Shown here in pieces: positions 16,651-26,571 of a stretch of DNA of 64,000 nucleotides. The stretch's first letter is position 1; each line of letters starts with the position of its first letter. The notes under the pieces were generated by a model. That model searched no databases. It was not told the origin of the DNA and saw nothing but the letters and a program-made list of their open reading frames with translations. This DNA is from Faecalicatena_A orotica (GTDB lineage Bacteria; Bacillota; Clostridia; Lachnospirales; Lachnospiraceae), in NCBI RefSeq assembly GCF_040545875.1, contig NZ_JBEPMR010000003.1. One strand, 5' to 3'. The translations under genes were made by a program, and so were the position numbers.

Positions 16651-16730
16651 ATAGCAGTCCGGCGGGAGTCTTCACGCTCCTGACCTGAGAAAGCAGAGAA
16701 AGTCAGGTTATTTTTTCTATGTACTGCTAT
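16651..16730 (+). promoter_or_regulatory. Attenuator-like leader of the UvrA-like gene
   Basis: ATAGCAGT (16651-16658) can pair with ACTGCTAT (16723-16730), an 8-bp perfect long-range helix. Inside it, CCTGAC (16679-16684) pairs with GTCAGG (16702-16707), followed by TTATTTTTTC, which looks like an intrinsic terminator before the gene. An upstream GGAG segment (about 16665-16668) can compete for CTCC (16677-16680). No leader peptide start was found. Read-through control is inferred. Confidence 0.5.
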
Positions 16731-16764
16731 AATGAACTACAATTTACAGAAAGAAGGGAATAAC

Positions 16765-19017
16765 ATGTCTTATCAGGATCACATTATCATCAAAGGGTTA
16801 AAGCAAAATAATCTAAAAAATGTATCTTTAGAGATTCCGAAAGGAAAAATCATAGTTTTTACAGGTGTTTCAGGCTCCGGAAAATCGAGTATCGTATTTG
16901 ATACGATCGCTGCGGAAAGCCAGCGTCAGATGAACGAAACCTATTCCGCATTCATCAGGGGGAGGCTTCCGAAATATAAGAAACCAAGGGTCGATTTTAT
17001 AGATAATCTTTCCGCTTCTGTCATCATTGACCAGTCAAGGCTGGGTGGCAATGCTCGTTCTACTGTGGGGACCATCAGTGATATGTATTCCGCAATGCGG
17101 CTGCTGTACTCACGCATTGGGAAGCCTTATGTGGGAACTGCATCTTACTTTTCCTTTAATGATCCGAACGGAATGTGTCCGGAATGCTCGGGTATCGGTA
17201 AGATTCTGGATCTGGACATGGACCAGGTGCTGGCGCAGGATAAAAGCTGGAATGAAGGTATGGTGCAGCTTCCGGCTTTCAGTGTCAATAACTGGTATTG
17301 GAAACAGTATACACAGACAGGTCTTTTTGATCTTGATAAAAAGTGGGCGGATTATTCAGAGAGGGAAAAGAATCTTCTGTTATACGGAGCTTATGAACGC
17401 GGCGGGAAGCAGGTAAACAAGAAAATAGAAGGAATCTACAATCACCTGAACCGGCTGCTCATTAAGCGTGATTTATCATCATCCAGCGACCGCTCCCTGA
17501 TGCGCCTGAATAAGCTGGTGAAAGAACGGGAATGCCCTGTATGCCGTGGGAAGCGTCTGAATGAAGCAGCACTCTCCTGCCGGGTAAACGGGTACAGTAT
17601 TGATGAGATGTGTGAGATGGAATTCACCAGGCTATATTCTGTCCTGAGTGAGGTCAGAGACCCGCGGGGAGAAGCAATCACAGGCAGCCTGACGGCGTCC
17701 CTGGAGCGCATGATCGAGATCGGGCTTCCGTATCTGAGCATGAACCGGGAGTCTACGACTTTATCAGGTGGTGAGGCACAACGTCTGAAACTGGTGCGTT
17801 ATATGGGGAGTTCCCTCACGAATATGATCTATATCTTTGATGAGCCCAGTACGGGAATGCACCCGAGAGACGTGCACCGTATGACCGGGCTGCTAAAGAG
17901 CCTGCGCAGTAAAGGAAATACGGTCCTTGTAGTGGAGCATGACAAAGACGTCATATCGATTGCAGACGAGGTGATCGATGTCGGTCCCATGGCAGGCCGC
18001 AATGGAGGCCGGATTCTGTACCAGGGGAGTTATGAAGGACTTTTAGATTCTGGCACCCTTACGGGAAATGCCATGAAAGAATATATTCCGGTTAAAGAGT
18101 ACCCGAGGAAGGCGGAGCATTTTCTGCCCGTGCGCGGGGCGGCCCTTCATAATCTGAAAAATGTATCCGTGGATATTCCGACAAATGTGCTGACTGTTGT
18201 GACAGGGGTAGCAGGTTCGGGTAAATCCAGCCTGATCCGTGATGTTTTTGCCCGGGAATATGAAGACCGGGTGGTACTTGTAGACCAGTCTCCGATTACT
18301 GCTACCGGGCGATCTACTCCAGCTACATTTTTGGGCTTTTTCGATCATATACGCAAGCTGCTTGCAGATGAAAACGGTGTGGAGGCTTCCCTCTTCTCTT
18401 TCAACAGCAGGGGCGCCTGCCCGGCCTGCAAGGGAAGGGGTGTTGTCATTACGGAGCTGGTGTTTATGGATCCGGTGACTACCGTATGTGAAGCCTGCGA
18501 TGGCAGCCGGTATAGTGATGAAGCCTTATCCTACAGATATAAAGGGAAGAACATGATTGATATCTTAAACATGACAGCGGAAGAAGCGGCAGAATTCTTC
18601 AGTGACAGCAAAAAAATCCATAAGCAGCTTCAGACAATGATCGATGCAGGTCTCTCCTATCTGACACTCGGACAGCCGCTTTCCACCCTCTCCGGTGGTG
18701 AAAGGCAGCGGGTAAAGCTTGCAAAGTATCTGGATAAGAAGGGAAATATCTACCTGCTTGATGAGCCCACCACAGGCCTGCATGCTTCAGATGTTAAAAA
18801 TATCATGAAACTTTTAGATGGTTTTGTAAGGCGGGGAAATACAGTCATTGTAATAGAGCATAATCTGGATGTAATGAAGCAGGCAGATTATATCATTGAT
18901 ATAGGTCCTGACGGCGGAACAAACGGGGGAGAGGTCGTATTTACCGGCACCCCTCAGGAAATGGCTGATAACGCGGATACGATCACAGCCAGATACCTGA
19001 GAAAATCTTTGGAGTAA
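16765..19017 (+). CDS. UvrA-like ABC ATPase lacking the UvrB-binding domain
   Basis: The 750-residue protein has the tandem ABC design of UvrA: Walker A GVSGSGKSS (about 34-42) and GVAGSGKSS (about 481-489), and signatures LSGGEAQRLKL and LSGGERQRVKL. It has zinc-type CxxC pairs (CPECSG, CPVCRG, CPACKG, CEACDG). Canonical UvrA has about 940 residues. Here the stretch between LLYSRIGKPYVG and FSFNDPNGMCPECSG is too short to hold the UvrB-binding domain. It therefore probably does not serve standard excision repair. Short UvrA paralogues of this type occur in drug self-protection, where they may recognise drug-bound DNA. The regulated promoter and leader fit an inducible stress role. The start has AGAAGGG upstream. 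Confidence 0.88.
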   Translation: MSYQDHIIIKGLKQNNLKNVSLEIPKGKIIVFTGVSGSGKSSIVFDTIAAESQRQMNETYSAFIRGRLPKYKKPRVDFIDNLSASVIIDQSRLGGNARSTVGTISDMYSAMRLLYSRIGKPYVGTASYFSFNDPNGMCPECSGIGKILDLDMDQVLAQDKSWNEGMVQLPAFSVNNWYWKQYTQTGLFDLDKKWADYSEREKNLLLYGAYERGGKQVNKKIEGIYNHLNRLLIKRDLSSSSDRSLMRLNKLVKERECPVCRGKRLNEAALSCRVNGYSIDEMCEMEFTRLYSVLSEVRDPRGEAITGSLTASLERMIEIGLPYLSMNRESTTLSGGEAQRLKLVRYMGSSLTNMIYIFDEPSTGMHPRDVHRMTGLLKSLRSKGNTVLVVEHDKDVISIADEVIDVGPMAGRNGGRILYQGSYEGLLDSGTLTGNAMKEYIPVKEYPRKAEHFLPVRGAALHNLKNVSVDIPTNVLTVVTGVAGSGKSSLIRDVFAREYEDRVVLVDQSPITATGRSTPATFLGFFDHIRKLLADENGVEASLFSFNSRGACPACKGRGVVITELVFMDPVTTVCEACDGSRYSDEALSYRYKGKNMIDILNMTAEEAAEFFSDSKKIHKQLQTMIDAGLSYLTLGQPLSTLSGGERQRVKLAKYLDKKGNIYLLDEPTTGLHASDVKNIMKLLDGFVRRGNTVIVIEHNLDVMKQADYIIDIGPDGGTNGGEVVFTGTPQEMADNADTITARYLRKSLE

Positions 19018-19040
19018 ATCACTGCCTCTGCTGGAAAATC

Positions 19041-22000
19041 CTAACGGTAAAGCACATAATTCATAATCTCCCGGCTGAAACCTGCATTAATTAGTACATC
19101 TTTCATTTCATCGGGATATTCCCGGACAGTGATTCGGTTCTTTTCGGGAAAGATGGCTTTCGTCCTGAAAGTATAGACGAACTCTTTTAGTACCTGTCCG
19201 GCATCTTTTGTATCAAAGACCCTGAGCACCTTTCCCTGCCGTTCCAGTACCATGACTGGTATTCCTCCATGCAGGGCGACTGCGGTTCCCGGTATATTCA
19301 GAAAGGAGCAGCCCTCCCTGTGTTCCAGGACCTTCCCCCATATCTGAACTGGGTCCGCGGCATTCAGCCAGATGATCTCTTCACCGGGACGCCCGAGTGC
19401 CCGGATAGTCCCTTCATAGTCCTCTTTTCTTATAAACTGTGCCCCTGTCAGCCCTTTTATGAAATATCCTCTGCGGACACGGCCGGTAATCTCCCATATC
19501 CGCAGCAGTTCCAGTGCATTGCCCCAGTCTGCGGGGCGTCCTCCGGCTGTCTGCACCATATTCTGGCGCTGGAGGAGTGAACGCCGGAAGGTTTCCCTGC
19601 ACAGGACGATATTTTCCTGAAAGAATGATTCCAGCAGTTCTTCCATGCTTTCTTTTTTCCGGGGCCGGATGATATCCCATCGTCCTGCGGAGAGTGCGGC
19701 GATCCTTGCATTGACCCGCGCTCTGGGGCCAGCCTTTTTAAGTTTGTCCTGATTGAGCCACTGCCTTACTGGGACGAAACTGTCGGCACTTACAAGCCCC
19801 TTCTCGGCGAGATGGATGAGAAGATCGCGGATATCTCCTGTTACCGGAAGTTTTGACAATGCTTTCAGGAAACTTGCACCGCGGCGCCGTAATTCCCGGT
19901 AGACAATTTCTTCTTCCTCTTCCAATGTCCTGTGGCTGACGGAATCTTCATCTGTCTGCGGATCCTCCCAGTCAATGTCCTCGTACCGGCAGAAAGAAAG
20001 GGTTTTATCGGGAGACATTTTCCAGAAATAATCCCCTTCTGTGAGAAGCTTATCTAAAAGCCCCTCCCGGTATTCATGGACTCTCCTCGGAAACACGATA
20101 CTCTCCCAGTATGCTGCGGGAAGAGACTGTCCGCAGAACATTTCCGCGGTCTGCTTTAACTGGTCTGTGGAAGGTGCGTTGATCCTGACCCGGTCGGCCA
20201 TCAGGGCTGCATAATGTGCAGGGGGCTGTGTCACGGCCTCTGTGCGGAGATTACGCAGGGTTGCTTTTCTTGCCCGGTCGTAAAGCTTTGCATGATAATA
20301 AAGCCCTTCCGCTTCTACGATTTCCCCGTGTGCACACAGCATTTCCAGCCAATTGTCTATACAATCAGCCTGGTCCGGAATGTAGCGTTTCTGAATCTGT
20401 TCTGCGGAGAACGGGCCACGGTAATAAAGCAGCCGCCGTATCATGTGGGTGCCGGATTCCGGGTCTTGATCTGTCATGGCTTTGGCATATTCCTTGTTCT
20501 GTTCGGCTGCGATCCAGAGTCCGGGCTCGATATATTCTGCCAGCCCCCGTGCAGCCAGCTCTTCCAGCCAGCCTGATACTTCTGCGGTGACGGTGGCTGA
20601 AATGCCGGAATGACTGAGAGTTTCATACAGCTTACCTAGTTCCGGTGCAGAAATATCGCCTTCAATCATCAGGAGCGTATGGAGTTCTTCCGCGCTTGCA
20701 GGTACTTTTTTCCTTTCCCGGACACGCTTCAGTTCCTCAGCGGAAGGCTTCAGTTTTTCCATCTCGTTCAGCTCGTCATATACAGCCTGGCGGATCCCCG
20801 GTGTTGTGGGAGTATATTCATACATCTCGGCCGCTTCCACGCGCCACTGCATTGGCAGGGACATGGGGGAAGGCAGATCCAGATATAATTCCCGTACTGC
20901 GATCCGGCCGCTTCGGATCCCGTTTAAGACCTCCAGAAGTCCGCTTATATCCCATTGGTCTTCCAGACATTCCCTCGTGGTTTCTCGTATCAGGGGGTGG
21001 TCAGGCTCCCGGACCAGTGTCTCAAGCATCTCTGTACTTCTAAGTCTCTGCATCCACAAGGGCTGCCTGCCGTTTTGCCGCATCCCCATCATCAGTGCCC
21101 TTGCAGCATTATAACGGAAAGTCATGTTAAATACCGGTGTGACAGGCAGTATCGTGCGAAGTATTTCTCTGACAGTATCCGGATCGATGGAAAAAAGAAT
21201 ATCTTCAGGCACAGCTTCCTCCCCGTAAGAGTACAGAAGAATGCCGTCTTCCTCATCTACACAGCCGATATTGCATCCCAGAGACTTTCGGACCGCATCC
21301 TGCATAAGAAGTGAAAGCGGGGCATTGATGCGTCTTCCAAACAGTGCATGTATCATTGCCTGATGACTGCCTGTTGAATCTTTAAAATGTTCGATGACGA
21401 TGGTGCGGTCATCCGGCAGTACCCCTGCGGCTTTACGCTGTCTTTCCAGAAATCCTGCGGTATTTTCCTGTGCCGCTTCATCCATCCCGAGATGCTTGAG
21501 CTCATCCTTCAATGTCCCACGCTTATCTGCGTCAGAAAGAGTCCGCATAATCCGGCCGAAGGACAGACTGGTCTTTAAATCCCTTCCCTTGAGTTCCCCT
21601 TTCCAGAATGGCAGCCGTGCCCCTTCCGCTTTTGTCTGGGTCACAACCACGGTATCTTTATCCAGACTCACGATCTTCCATGCAAACGCACCCAGAATAA
21701 AACGGTCCCCGCGCTGGGATTCGTAGACGAACTCCTCATCCAGTTCTCCCACCTTGACTCCATCCTCGGTCTTAGCCGTATATAATCCCTTGTCGGGAAT
21801 TGTACCGCCTGCAGCTACGGAAAGCATTCTGCTGTACGAATCGGCGAAGACACGGTCATGCAGCCTGTCATACAGGATCCTCGGGCGAACCGGGATCTCC
21901 CGTTTATGTTCATAATCTCCTGCCAGCATTTTCAGGATGGATATGACATCCTGCCTTGTCACTTCCCTGAAAGAATAGGTGCGCGCAAGGATATCCATCA

Positions 22001-23339
22001 CCTCATCCACTGTATAGGCGGTGCCCGCAGGGGTCTTCCCAGTCGTTTCGGAGTCCTTCGTCTTGCCGACGTCTGTATCAGAGACTGCCGCCATAGAAAC
22101 CAGATGCTGGGCGAGAACATCCAGACAGAGCCTTGGCGGCCTGGCCTGCTCCACACCGCCCTCCCTTGCAATCTGGGCCGTCATGCCGCAGAAGAGCGTC
22201 TCGGGTGACGTACGCGGGTACATGTACATCACACTGACCCGGCCCGGACTGTGCCCAGCTCTCCCGAGACGCTGCATGGTGCTGGAGATGGTACGGGGAC
22301 AGCCGATCTGGAGGACCTGGTCAATATCTCCTACATCGATTCCGAGTTCCATAGATGAGGTGGCGCACAAAAGGCGCAGCGTACCGCTTCGCAGGGCATC
22401 CTCTGCCTCACGGCGCTGTTCTTTTGACATGCTGCCGTGGTGTACGCGTGCAAAATCTTCTCCAGCCAGCTGATTCACATAGTATGCCAGTTTTTCCGCA
22501 TACCTCCGCCCTTCTGAAAATGCGATAACGCTTCTGCACTGCAGGCATCGATCATAAACCTTTCCGGCAAGCTCTTCCCAGACAGGATCTTTCTTCCGGC
22601 CGGCAGAAGGGGTGAGGCCGTCCACTTCAATCAGGACCTCCTTGCGCATGGAAGGGGAAATGATATCAGCCGGCTCTGTAGATAAATAGGAAGCCGCGGT
22701 TTGAAGAGGCTCTATGGTTGCCGAGAGACCGATTCTTTGGAGGGGCACTTTGCAGAGATGGTCCAGTCTGGCGGCGGAAAGCATCAAATGGGCCCCGCGT
22801 TTTGTGTCAATCAATGCGTGGAGCTCATCAATAATCAGGGCTTTTGCCGTCCGAAGGACGTTTCTCCCGGTCCTGCTTGTCAGCATGAGGAACAGAGACT
22901 CCGGAGTGATGATCAGGATATGGGGCGGATGCTTGATCATCCGCTGACGGTCTTTCTGGGGCGTATCGCCTGTCCGTATTCCAACACGTATCTTCCCTGA
23001 GCCCTCCCCGCCCGGCGTGTTAGTGATACCATCCAGTGGAGTATTCAGATTCTCACGGATATCTCCGGCCAGAGACTTTAAGGGGGATACATAGATCAGA
23101 TACAATTCATTCTTCAGTTCATCTTTCGAGGCAAGATCCTGCATGCGGTCAATAAATACAAGAAATGCAGATAACGTCTTCCCTGTCCCTGTCGGTGCAC
23201 TGATCAGGACCGGCCTGCCGGATGCTATGGCAGGCCATGCTTCCTGCTGGACTTTTGTTGGGCTGCCGAATCGCCCCTGAAACCAGGAGGCAGTCGGCGG
23301 AGAAAATAATTCCATACTGCACTTACTGTCTTTTTTCAT
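19041..23339 (-). CDS. lhr: Large Lhr-family ATP-dependent helicase
   Basis: The product of about 1432 residues is a full-size Lhr-type superfamily 2 helicase. Visible motifs are SAPTGTGKT (Walker A), IIDELHALID (motif II as DELH), GLSATIEPL (motif III), SSMELGIDVGDID and QRLGRAGH (motif VI). The long C-terminal part matches the Lhr winged-helix and accessory region. Lhr proteins translocate 3' to 5' on DNA and are linked to repair; the exact role is unclear. The start at 23339 has GAGGTAG seven bases upstream; a longer start at 23378 would overlap the chemoreceptor gene. It follows that gene by 10 bases, an unusual pairing. Confidence 0.93.
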   Translation of the reverse strand: MKKDSKCSMELFSPPTASWFQGRFGSPTKVQQEAWPAIASGRPVLISAPTGTGKTLSAFLVFIDRMQDLASKDELKNELYLIYVSPLKSLAGDIRENLNTPLDGITNTPGGEGSGKIRVGIRTGDTPQKDRQRMIKHPPHILIITPESLFLMLTSRTGRNVLRTAKALIIDELHALIDTKRGAHLMLSAARLDHLCKVPLQRIGLSATIEPLQTAASYLSTEPADIISPSMRKEVLIEVDGLTPSAGRKKDPVWEELAGKVYDRCLQCRSVIAFSEGRRYAEKLAYYVNQLAGEDFARVHHGSMSKEQRREAEDALRSGTLRLLCATSSMELGIDVGDIDQVLQIGCPRTISSTMQRLGRAGHSPGRVSVMYMYPRTSPETLFCGMTAQIAREGGVEQARPPRLCLDVLAQHLVSMAAVSDTDVGKTKDSETTGKTPAGTAYTVDEVMDILARTYSFREVTRQDVISILKMLAGDYEHKREIPVRPRILYDRLHDRVFADSYSRMLSVAAGGTIPDKGLYTAKTEDGVKVGELDEEFVYESQRGDRFILGAFAWKIVSLDKDTVVVTQTKAEGARLPFWKGELKGRDLKTSLSFGRIMRTLSDADKRGTLKDELKHLGMDEAAQENTAGFLERQRKAAGVLPDDRTIVIEHFKDSTGSHQAMIHALFGRRINAPLSLLMQDAVRKSLGCNIGCVDEEDGILLYSYGEEAVPEDILFSIDPDTVREILRTILPVTPVFNMTFRYNAARALMMGMRQNGRQPLWMQRLRSTEMLETLVREPDHPLIRETTRECLEDQWDISGLLEVLNGIRSGRIAVRELYLDLPSPMSLPMQWRVEAAEMYEYTPTTPGIRQAVYDELNEMEKLKPSAEELKRVRERKKVPASAEELHTLLMIEGDISAPELGKLYETLSHSGISATVTAEVSGWLEELAARGLAEYIEPGLWIAAEQNKEYAKAMTDQDPESGTHMIRRLLYYRGPFSAEQIQKRYIPDQADCIDNWLEMLCAHGEIVEAEGLYYHAKLYDRARKATLRNLRTEAVTQPPAHYAALMADRVRINAPSTDQLKQTAEMFCGQSLPAAYWESIVFPRRVHEYREGLLDKLLTEGDYFWKMSPDKTLSFCRYEDIDWEDPQTDEDSVSHRTLEEEEEIVYRELRRRGASFLKALSKLPVTGDIRDLLIHLAEKGLVSADSFVPVRQWLNQDKLKKAGPRARVNARIAALSAGRWDIIRPRKKESMEELLESFFQENIVLCRETFRRSLLQRQNMVQTAGGRPADWGNALELLRIWEITGRVRRGYFIKGLTGAQFIRKEDYEGTIRALGRPGEEIIWLNAADPVQIWGKVLEHREGCSFLNIPGTAVALHGGIPVMVLERQGKVLRVFDTKDAGQVLKEFVYTFRTKAIFPEKNRITVREYPDEMKDVLINAGFSREIMNYVLYR

Positions 23340-23349
23340 CTTTACTACC

Positions 23350-25395
23350 TCAATTATCCTGCATTTCGAATTTTGCAATCAATTCTTCCAGAAGGACCGC
23401 CTGGGCGGAAAGTTCTTCGCTGGCAGCGGCACTTTCCTCTGCAGTAGCGGAATTCCCCTGTATGACGTTAGAGATCTGGGAAATTGCCCGTGTGATATGT
23501 TCGACAGAATCTGCCTGTTCACTGGAAGCTCTGGTGATTTCAGCCAGTGCTTCTGCAACTTCCCCGGCCCCTTCTTTGACATTCTGAAGGGACATGGCTG
23601 TTTCGTCTGCTATCTGTACACCGTTTTCCACGATATCCAGAGAACTGTCAATCAGCGTGCCTGTAGTTTTTGCTGCCTCAGAACTCTTGGCAGCCAGATT
23701 TCTGACCTCTCCGGCCACTACGGAGAATCCTTTTCCAGCATCACCCGCCCTGGCAGCTTCGACAGCAGCGTTTAGAGAAAGAATATTTGTCTGGAAAGCG
23801 ATATCTTCGATGACTTTCAGGATGCTTCCTATCTTGTGTGAACTCTCCTGAATCTCCTTCATTGCTTTGAGCATCTCCTGCATCCGCCGGTCACTCTCCA
23901 CGGCTTCCATTCCAACAGCGGCCGCCTTTTTGCTGGCGGTATCTGAATGATCGGCATTTGAACTGACCTTGCGGGATATCTCATGTATACTAGCCGCGAG
24001 TTCTTCCACCGTCCCAGCCTGTTCAGAAGCGCCCTGGGCAAGTGACTGGGCACCGTCGGAAACCTGTTCAGAACCAACTGATACCTGTTCGGCAGCTCCC
24101 CTGATCTGTTTCAGAGTTGTATTTAGAGATTCAATAATTTGCTCGAGGGCATTCCTGATATCCTGAAAATCTCCGACATAATTCCCCTTCACAGCAACAT
24201 CCAGATTTCCGCGTGAAATCTCCCCGAGTATGTAGGAAATATCCTGAATCATCTCTTTTAATGAACGGATTGCAGACCGGGTGCTGTCCGCCAGAAGTCC
24301 GATCTCATCATTGCGCATGGTCTTAAGCTCCACATTCAGATTGCCTTTGGCAAACGCCTGCATTCCTCCACTGATCTCCGATAAAGGTTTTGTAATCCTC
24401 CGGATAATGGTAATGATGATAAACACCAGCAGTGCAAGCACTACAATGGCCAGAACAGCAAGAATAGATATGAGGTGGTTGCGTGTCGCATTCATCTCGG
24501 AAACCGGCAGTGTGGCAATAGCCAGCCAGTCTGTTGTTTTGCTGTCTCTGAACACAGAGGTGTACCGGATACCCTGGTAAGTGAAATTGTAGTTACCATT
24601 ATAGTTTTCCTTTACCTTTTGTTTATATTCATCCGTGATGTCAAGCCCGTCTACATTTTTATTTACAGCTGCAGGGTCATTGCTGTATACATATACATCA
24701 TTATTTGAAATCAGTTCCATATATCCATGTTCCCCGACATGGATACCGGATATCAGTTCACTTAGGCTGTCCAGTGTTACATCCAGACCCATGAAGCCTG
24801 CTATTTCAGAATTATAATATACAGGTGTTACGATCGTAACAACGGTTTTTCCTGTTATTCCGTCAACATAAGGGTTGGAGATTGCTGTTTTCTTTTCCGC
24901 CAGGGCCAGATGATACCATTCCAGGTCATCTAAACCGGCCTTTCCGTATTCGCCGGAAGGGATGACGTAACAGTCTGTTCTTTCATCGGCGATCCATGCC
25001 TGGAGCACCTGCTCGTCCTCAGTTGCCGCCATAATATTGTTCAATTCCTGTGTAACATCACTTAGATATTCATAGTTTCCGATATCATCGGGGGTTGAAA
25101 CTGCATGAAAATATTTGCCGAAAATACTGTCATTTTCATAAAGGCTGACTATGGAAATCTTTCCGCTGAAGAAATCATCGACAACAGAAACGGCATAATC
25201 AGTCTGTGCGTCTATCAGCTTAGTATTTAAGCCTGATATGGAGCCTGAAGCCATGAGGCCGGCAATGGTGATCATACCAACCAGTGCCGGTACAAGAACA
25301 GCAAGCAGACTCCAGCTGATTTTCCGGCTGATGCTGCTATGCTTCCCGGCTGTCTTCTTCGCAGGTATTTTTTTTGATTTTCTGTGACTGGACAT
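23350..25395 (-). CDS. Methyl-accepting chemotaxis protein
   Basis: This 681-residue chemoreceptor has a first helix at about 27-53, a double-Cache-type extracellular sensor (DLEWYHLAL, ISNPYVDGITGKTVVT) and a second helix near 310-335. A HAMP domain and a long methyl-accepting coiled coil follow, with the conserved tip IEDIAFQTNILSLNAAVEAARAG. dCache sensors usually bind amino acids or other small molecules; the ligand is unknown. No C-terminal pentapeptide for CheR is seen. No che or flagellar genes are in the window. It is followed after 10 bases by lhr and preceded by an anchored protein gene. Confidence 0.95.
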   Translation of the reverse strand: MSSHRKSKKIPAKKTAGKHSSISRKISWSLLAVLVPALVGMITIAGLMASGSISGLNTKLIDAQTDYAVSVVDDFFSGKISIVSLYENDSIFGKYFHAVSTPDDIGNYEYLSDVTQELNNIMAATEDEQVLQAWIADERTDCYVIPSGEYGKAGLDDLEWYHLALAEKKTAISNPYVDGITGKTVVTIVTPVYYNSEIAGFMGLDVTLDSLSELISGIHVGEHGYMELISNNDVYVYSNDPAAVNKNVDGLDITDEYKQKVKENYNGNYNFTYQGIRYTSVFRDSKTTDWLAIATLPVSEMNATRNHLISILAVLAIVVLALLVFIIITIIRRITKPLSEISGGMQAFAKGNLNVELKTMRNDEIGLLADSTRSAIRSLKEMIQDISYILGEISRGNLDVAVKGNYVGDFQDIRNALEQIIESLNTTLKQIRGAAEQVSVGSEQVSDGAQSLAQGASEQAGTVEELAASIHEISRKVSSNADHSDTASKKAAAVGMEAVESDRRMQEMLKAMKEIQESSHKIGSILKVIEDIAFQTNILSLNAAVEAARAGDAGKGFSVVAGEVRNLAAKSSEAAKTTGTLIDSSLDIVENGVQIADETAMSLQNVKEGAGEVAEALAEITRASSEQADSVEHITRAISQISNVIQGNSATAEESAAASEELSAQAVLLEELIAKFEMQDN

Positions 25396-25435
25396 ATTTA
25401 TGAACCTCTTCTTCTTTTTTGTATAGTGAGCACAC

Positions 25436-26278
25436 TTATTTTGTCAGGAAACCGTATTCCACAGTTCCGTTCTCCCATGTGCCTGTGATGCGGTATACAT
25501 ACCCGGAGAGGGCATCTTTTATCACAAATCCTTCGCTGTCTTTTGTAACGGTTACCGTTTCACTGCCGGGAACCTCGTCACCGTCCTGATAGGTATCCAT
25601 AAGTCCGGACGGCCATCTCTCGGCCGTGATACTCTCCGGCTCTGCTGAAAAACATAATGTCAGGTCTGTACCGTGTTCCGGATCCAGCGTCATGTCGGCT
25701 ATATTCTTCCAACTGAGGATAAATGCAGAATCCGTTGTAACAGACTGGGTCTGCCCGTTCTCATCTGTATACGTCCATTGAAAGCCGCCCTCCGTTATAT
25801 AGGTGTAAACATTCATGGTGTCTGTCCTATATTCGATACCAAGATGCGGCCTTTCAGATGGATCCGGCTCCTGATAGATCTGGTCCACGATGTTCTGATA
25901 CTGGTCGGCATCGGAAGGCTTCCCCCGTTTTGTCACTTCTATCTTCGTGACACCCGGGTACTGGCCCGGATAAGATTCCAGCATGATGCCGTTCCCGTAA
26001 ATGGTCAGCAGGTCCCCTTTTTTCAAGTCTGATTCCGTAATCCGGCTCCCATCGGTATCATAGATATCCTCGGGCATCGTTACACAAAAGACACTGCCCG
26101 TGTCCTGATCCACCATAACATGGGAATTGTCGCCGAAAGGAACATACATGACAAGATTCTTATTTGTTCCGGTAGTTTCAGCCCCCCTGTGAGTATGCTG
26201 CCATATTAAGATGCCTGCGGCTGCCAGCAAGGCAAACACAGCAATTCCTGCGGCCAGCCATTTTTGTTTTCGATGCAT
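25436..26278 (-). CDS. Uncharacterised membrane-anchored extracytoplasmic protein
   Basis: The 280-residue product starts with a basic segment and a hydrophobic helix (about 8-27), then an extracytoplasmic part of beta-rich, acidic sequence. A stretch with DSLKKGDLLTIYG-like character (SDLKKGDLLTIYGNGIM) recalls small DUF3221-type domains. The C terminus (YVYRITGTWENGTVEYGFLTK) resembles no family I know. The start at 26278 follows AGGGGG by nine bases. It is the first gene of a minus-strand run with the chemoreceptor and lhr and has its own promoter. It could be a partner of the chemoreceptor, but nothing shows this. Confidence 0.65.
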   Translation of the reverse strand: MHRKQKWLAAGIAVFALLAAAGILIWQHTHRGAETTGTNKNLVMYVPFGDNSHVMVDQDTGSVFCVTMPEDIYDTDGSRITESDLKKGDLLTIYGNGIMLESYPGQYPGVTKIEVTKRGKPSDADQYQNIVDQIYQEPDPSERPHLGIEYRTDTMNVYTYITEGGFQWTYTDENGQTQSVTTDSAFILSWKNIADMTLDPEHGTDLTLCFSAEPESITAERWPSGLMDTYQDGDEVPGSETVTVTKDSEGFVIKDALSGYVYRITGTWENGTVEYGFLTK

Positions 26279-26320
26279 ATTTATCTTCCCCCTTTCCTGA
26301 AAATCCATCCTGATTCATGC

Positions 26321-26348
26321 AGTATAATAGATTCATTATAGCATACAA
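26321..26348 (-). promoter_or_regulatory. Promoter of the anchored protein-chemoreceptor-lhr run
   Basis: On the minus strand, TTGTAT (26343-26348) and TATACT (26321-26326) are 16 bases apart, about 43 bases upstream of the gene start. Confidence 0.5.
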
Positions 26349-26482
26349 TAATCGGCCGGCACAGGCCCCAAAACAGTTTTCTTTTGTATCTTTTTGTCAG
26401 TATAATCATATGTAAATGAGATCATAGAGTTATCATTCAGACCAGATAGGCGGAAGATGCCCGCACTTATGCAAAATAAGTA

Positions 26483-26511
26483 TTGTATTTCGCTGGCAGG
26501 GAATTTATAAT
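26483..26511 (+). promoter_or_regulatory. Promoter of the TtcA-family gene
   Basis: TTGTAT (26483-26488) and a perfect TATAAT (26506-26511) are 17 bases apart, 60 bases upstream of the start. The rest of the 293-base intergenic region shows only the divergent promoter at 26321-26348. Confidence 0.7.
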
Positions 26512-26571
26512 AGAAAAGTCGTACAGGATTTATCTAACACGCTCCAATACATAAGAAAGAGGATTATAACG

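Noticed and set aside
16708..16733. TATAAT at 16728-16733 as a second promoter of the UvrA-like gene
   Set aside because: No -35 box at proper distance; the sequence is better explained as the 3' arm of the leader helix.
19041..23339. Lhr helicase as the core of a defence island
   Set aside because: No nuclease, methylase or other defence gene is next to it; neighbours are a chemoreceptor and an anchored protein.
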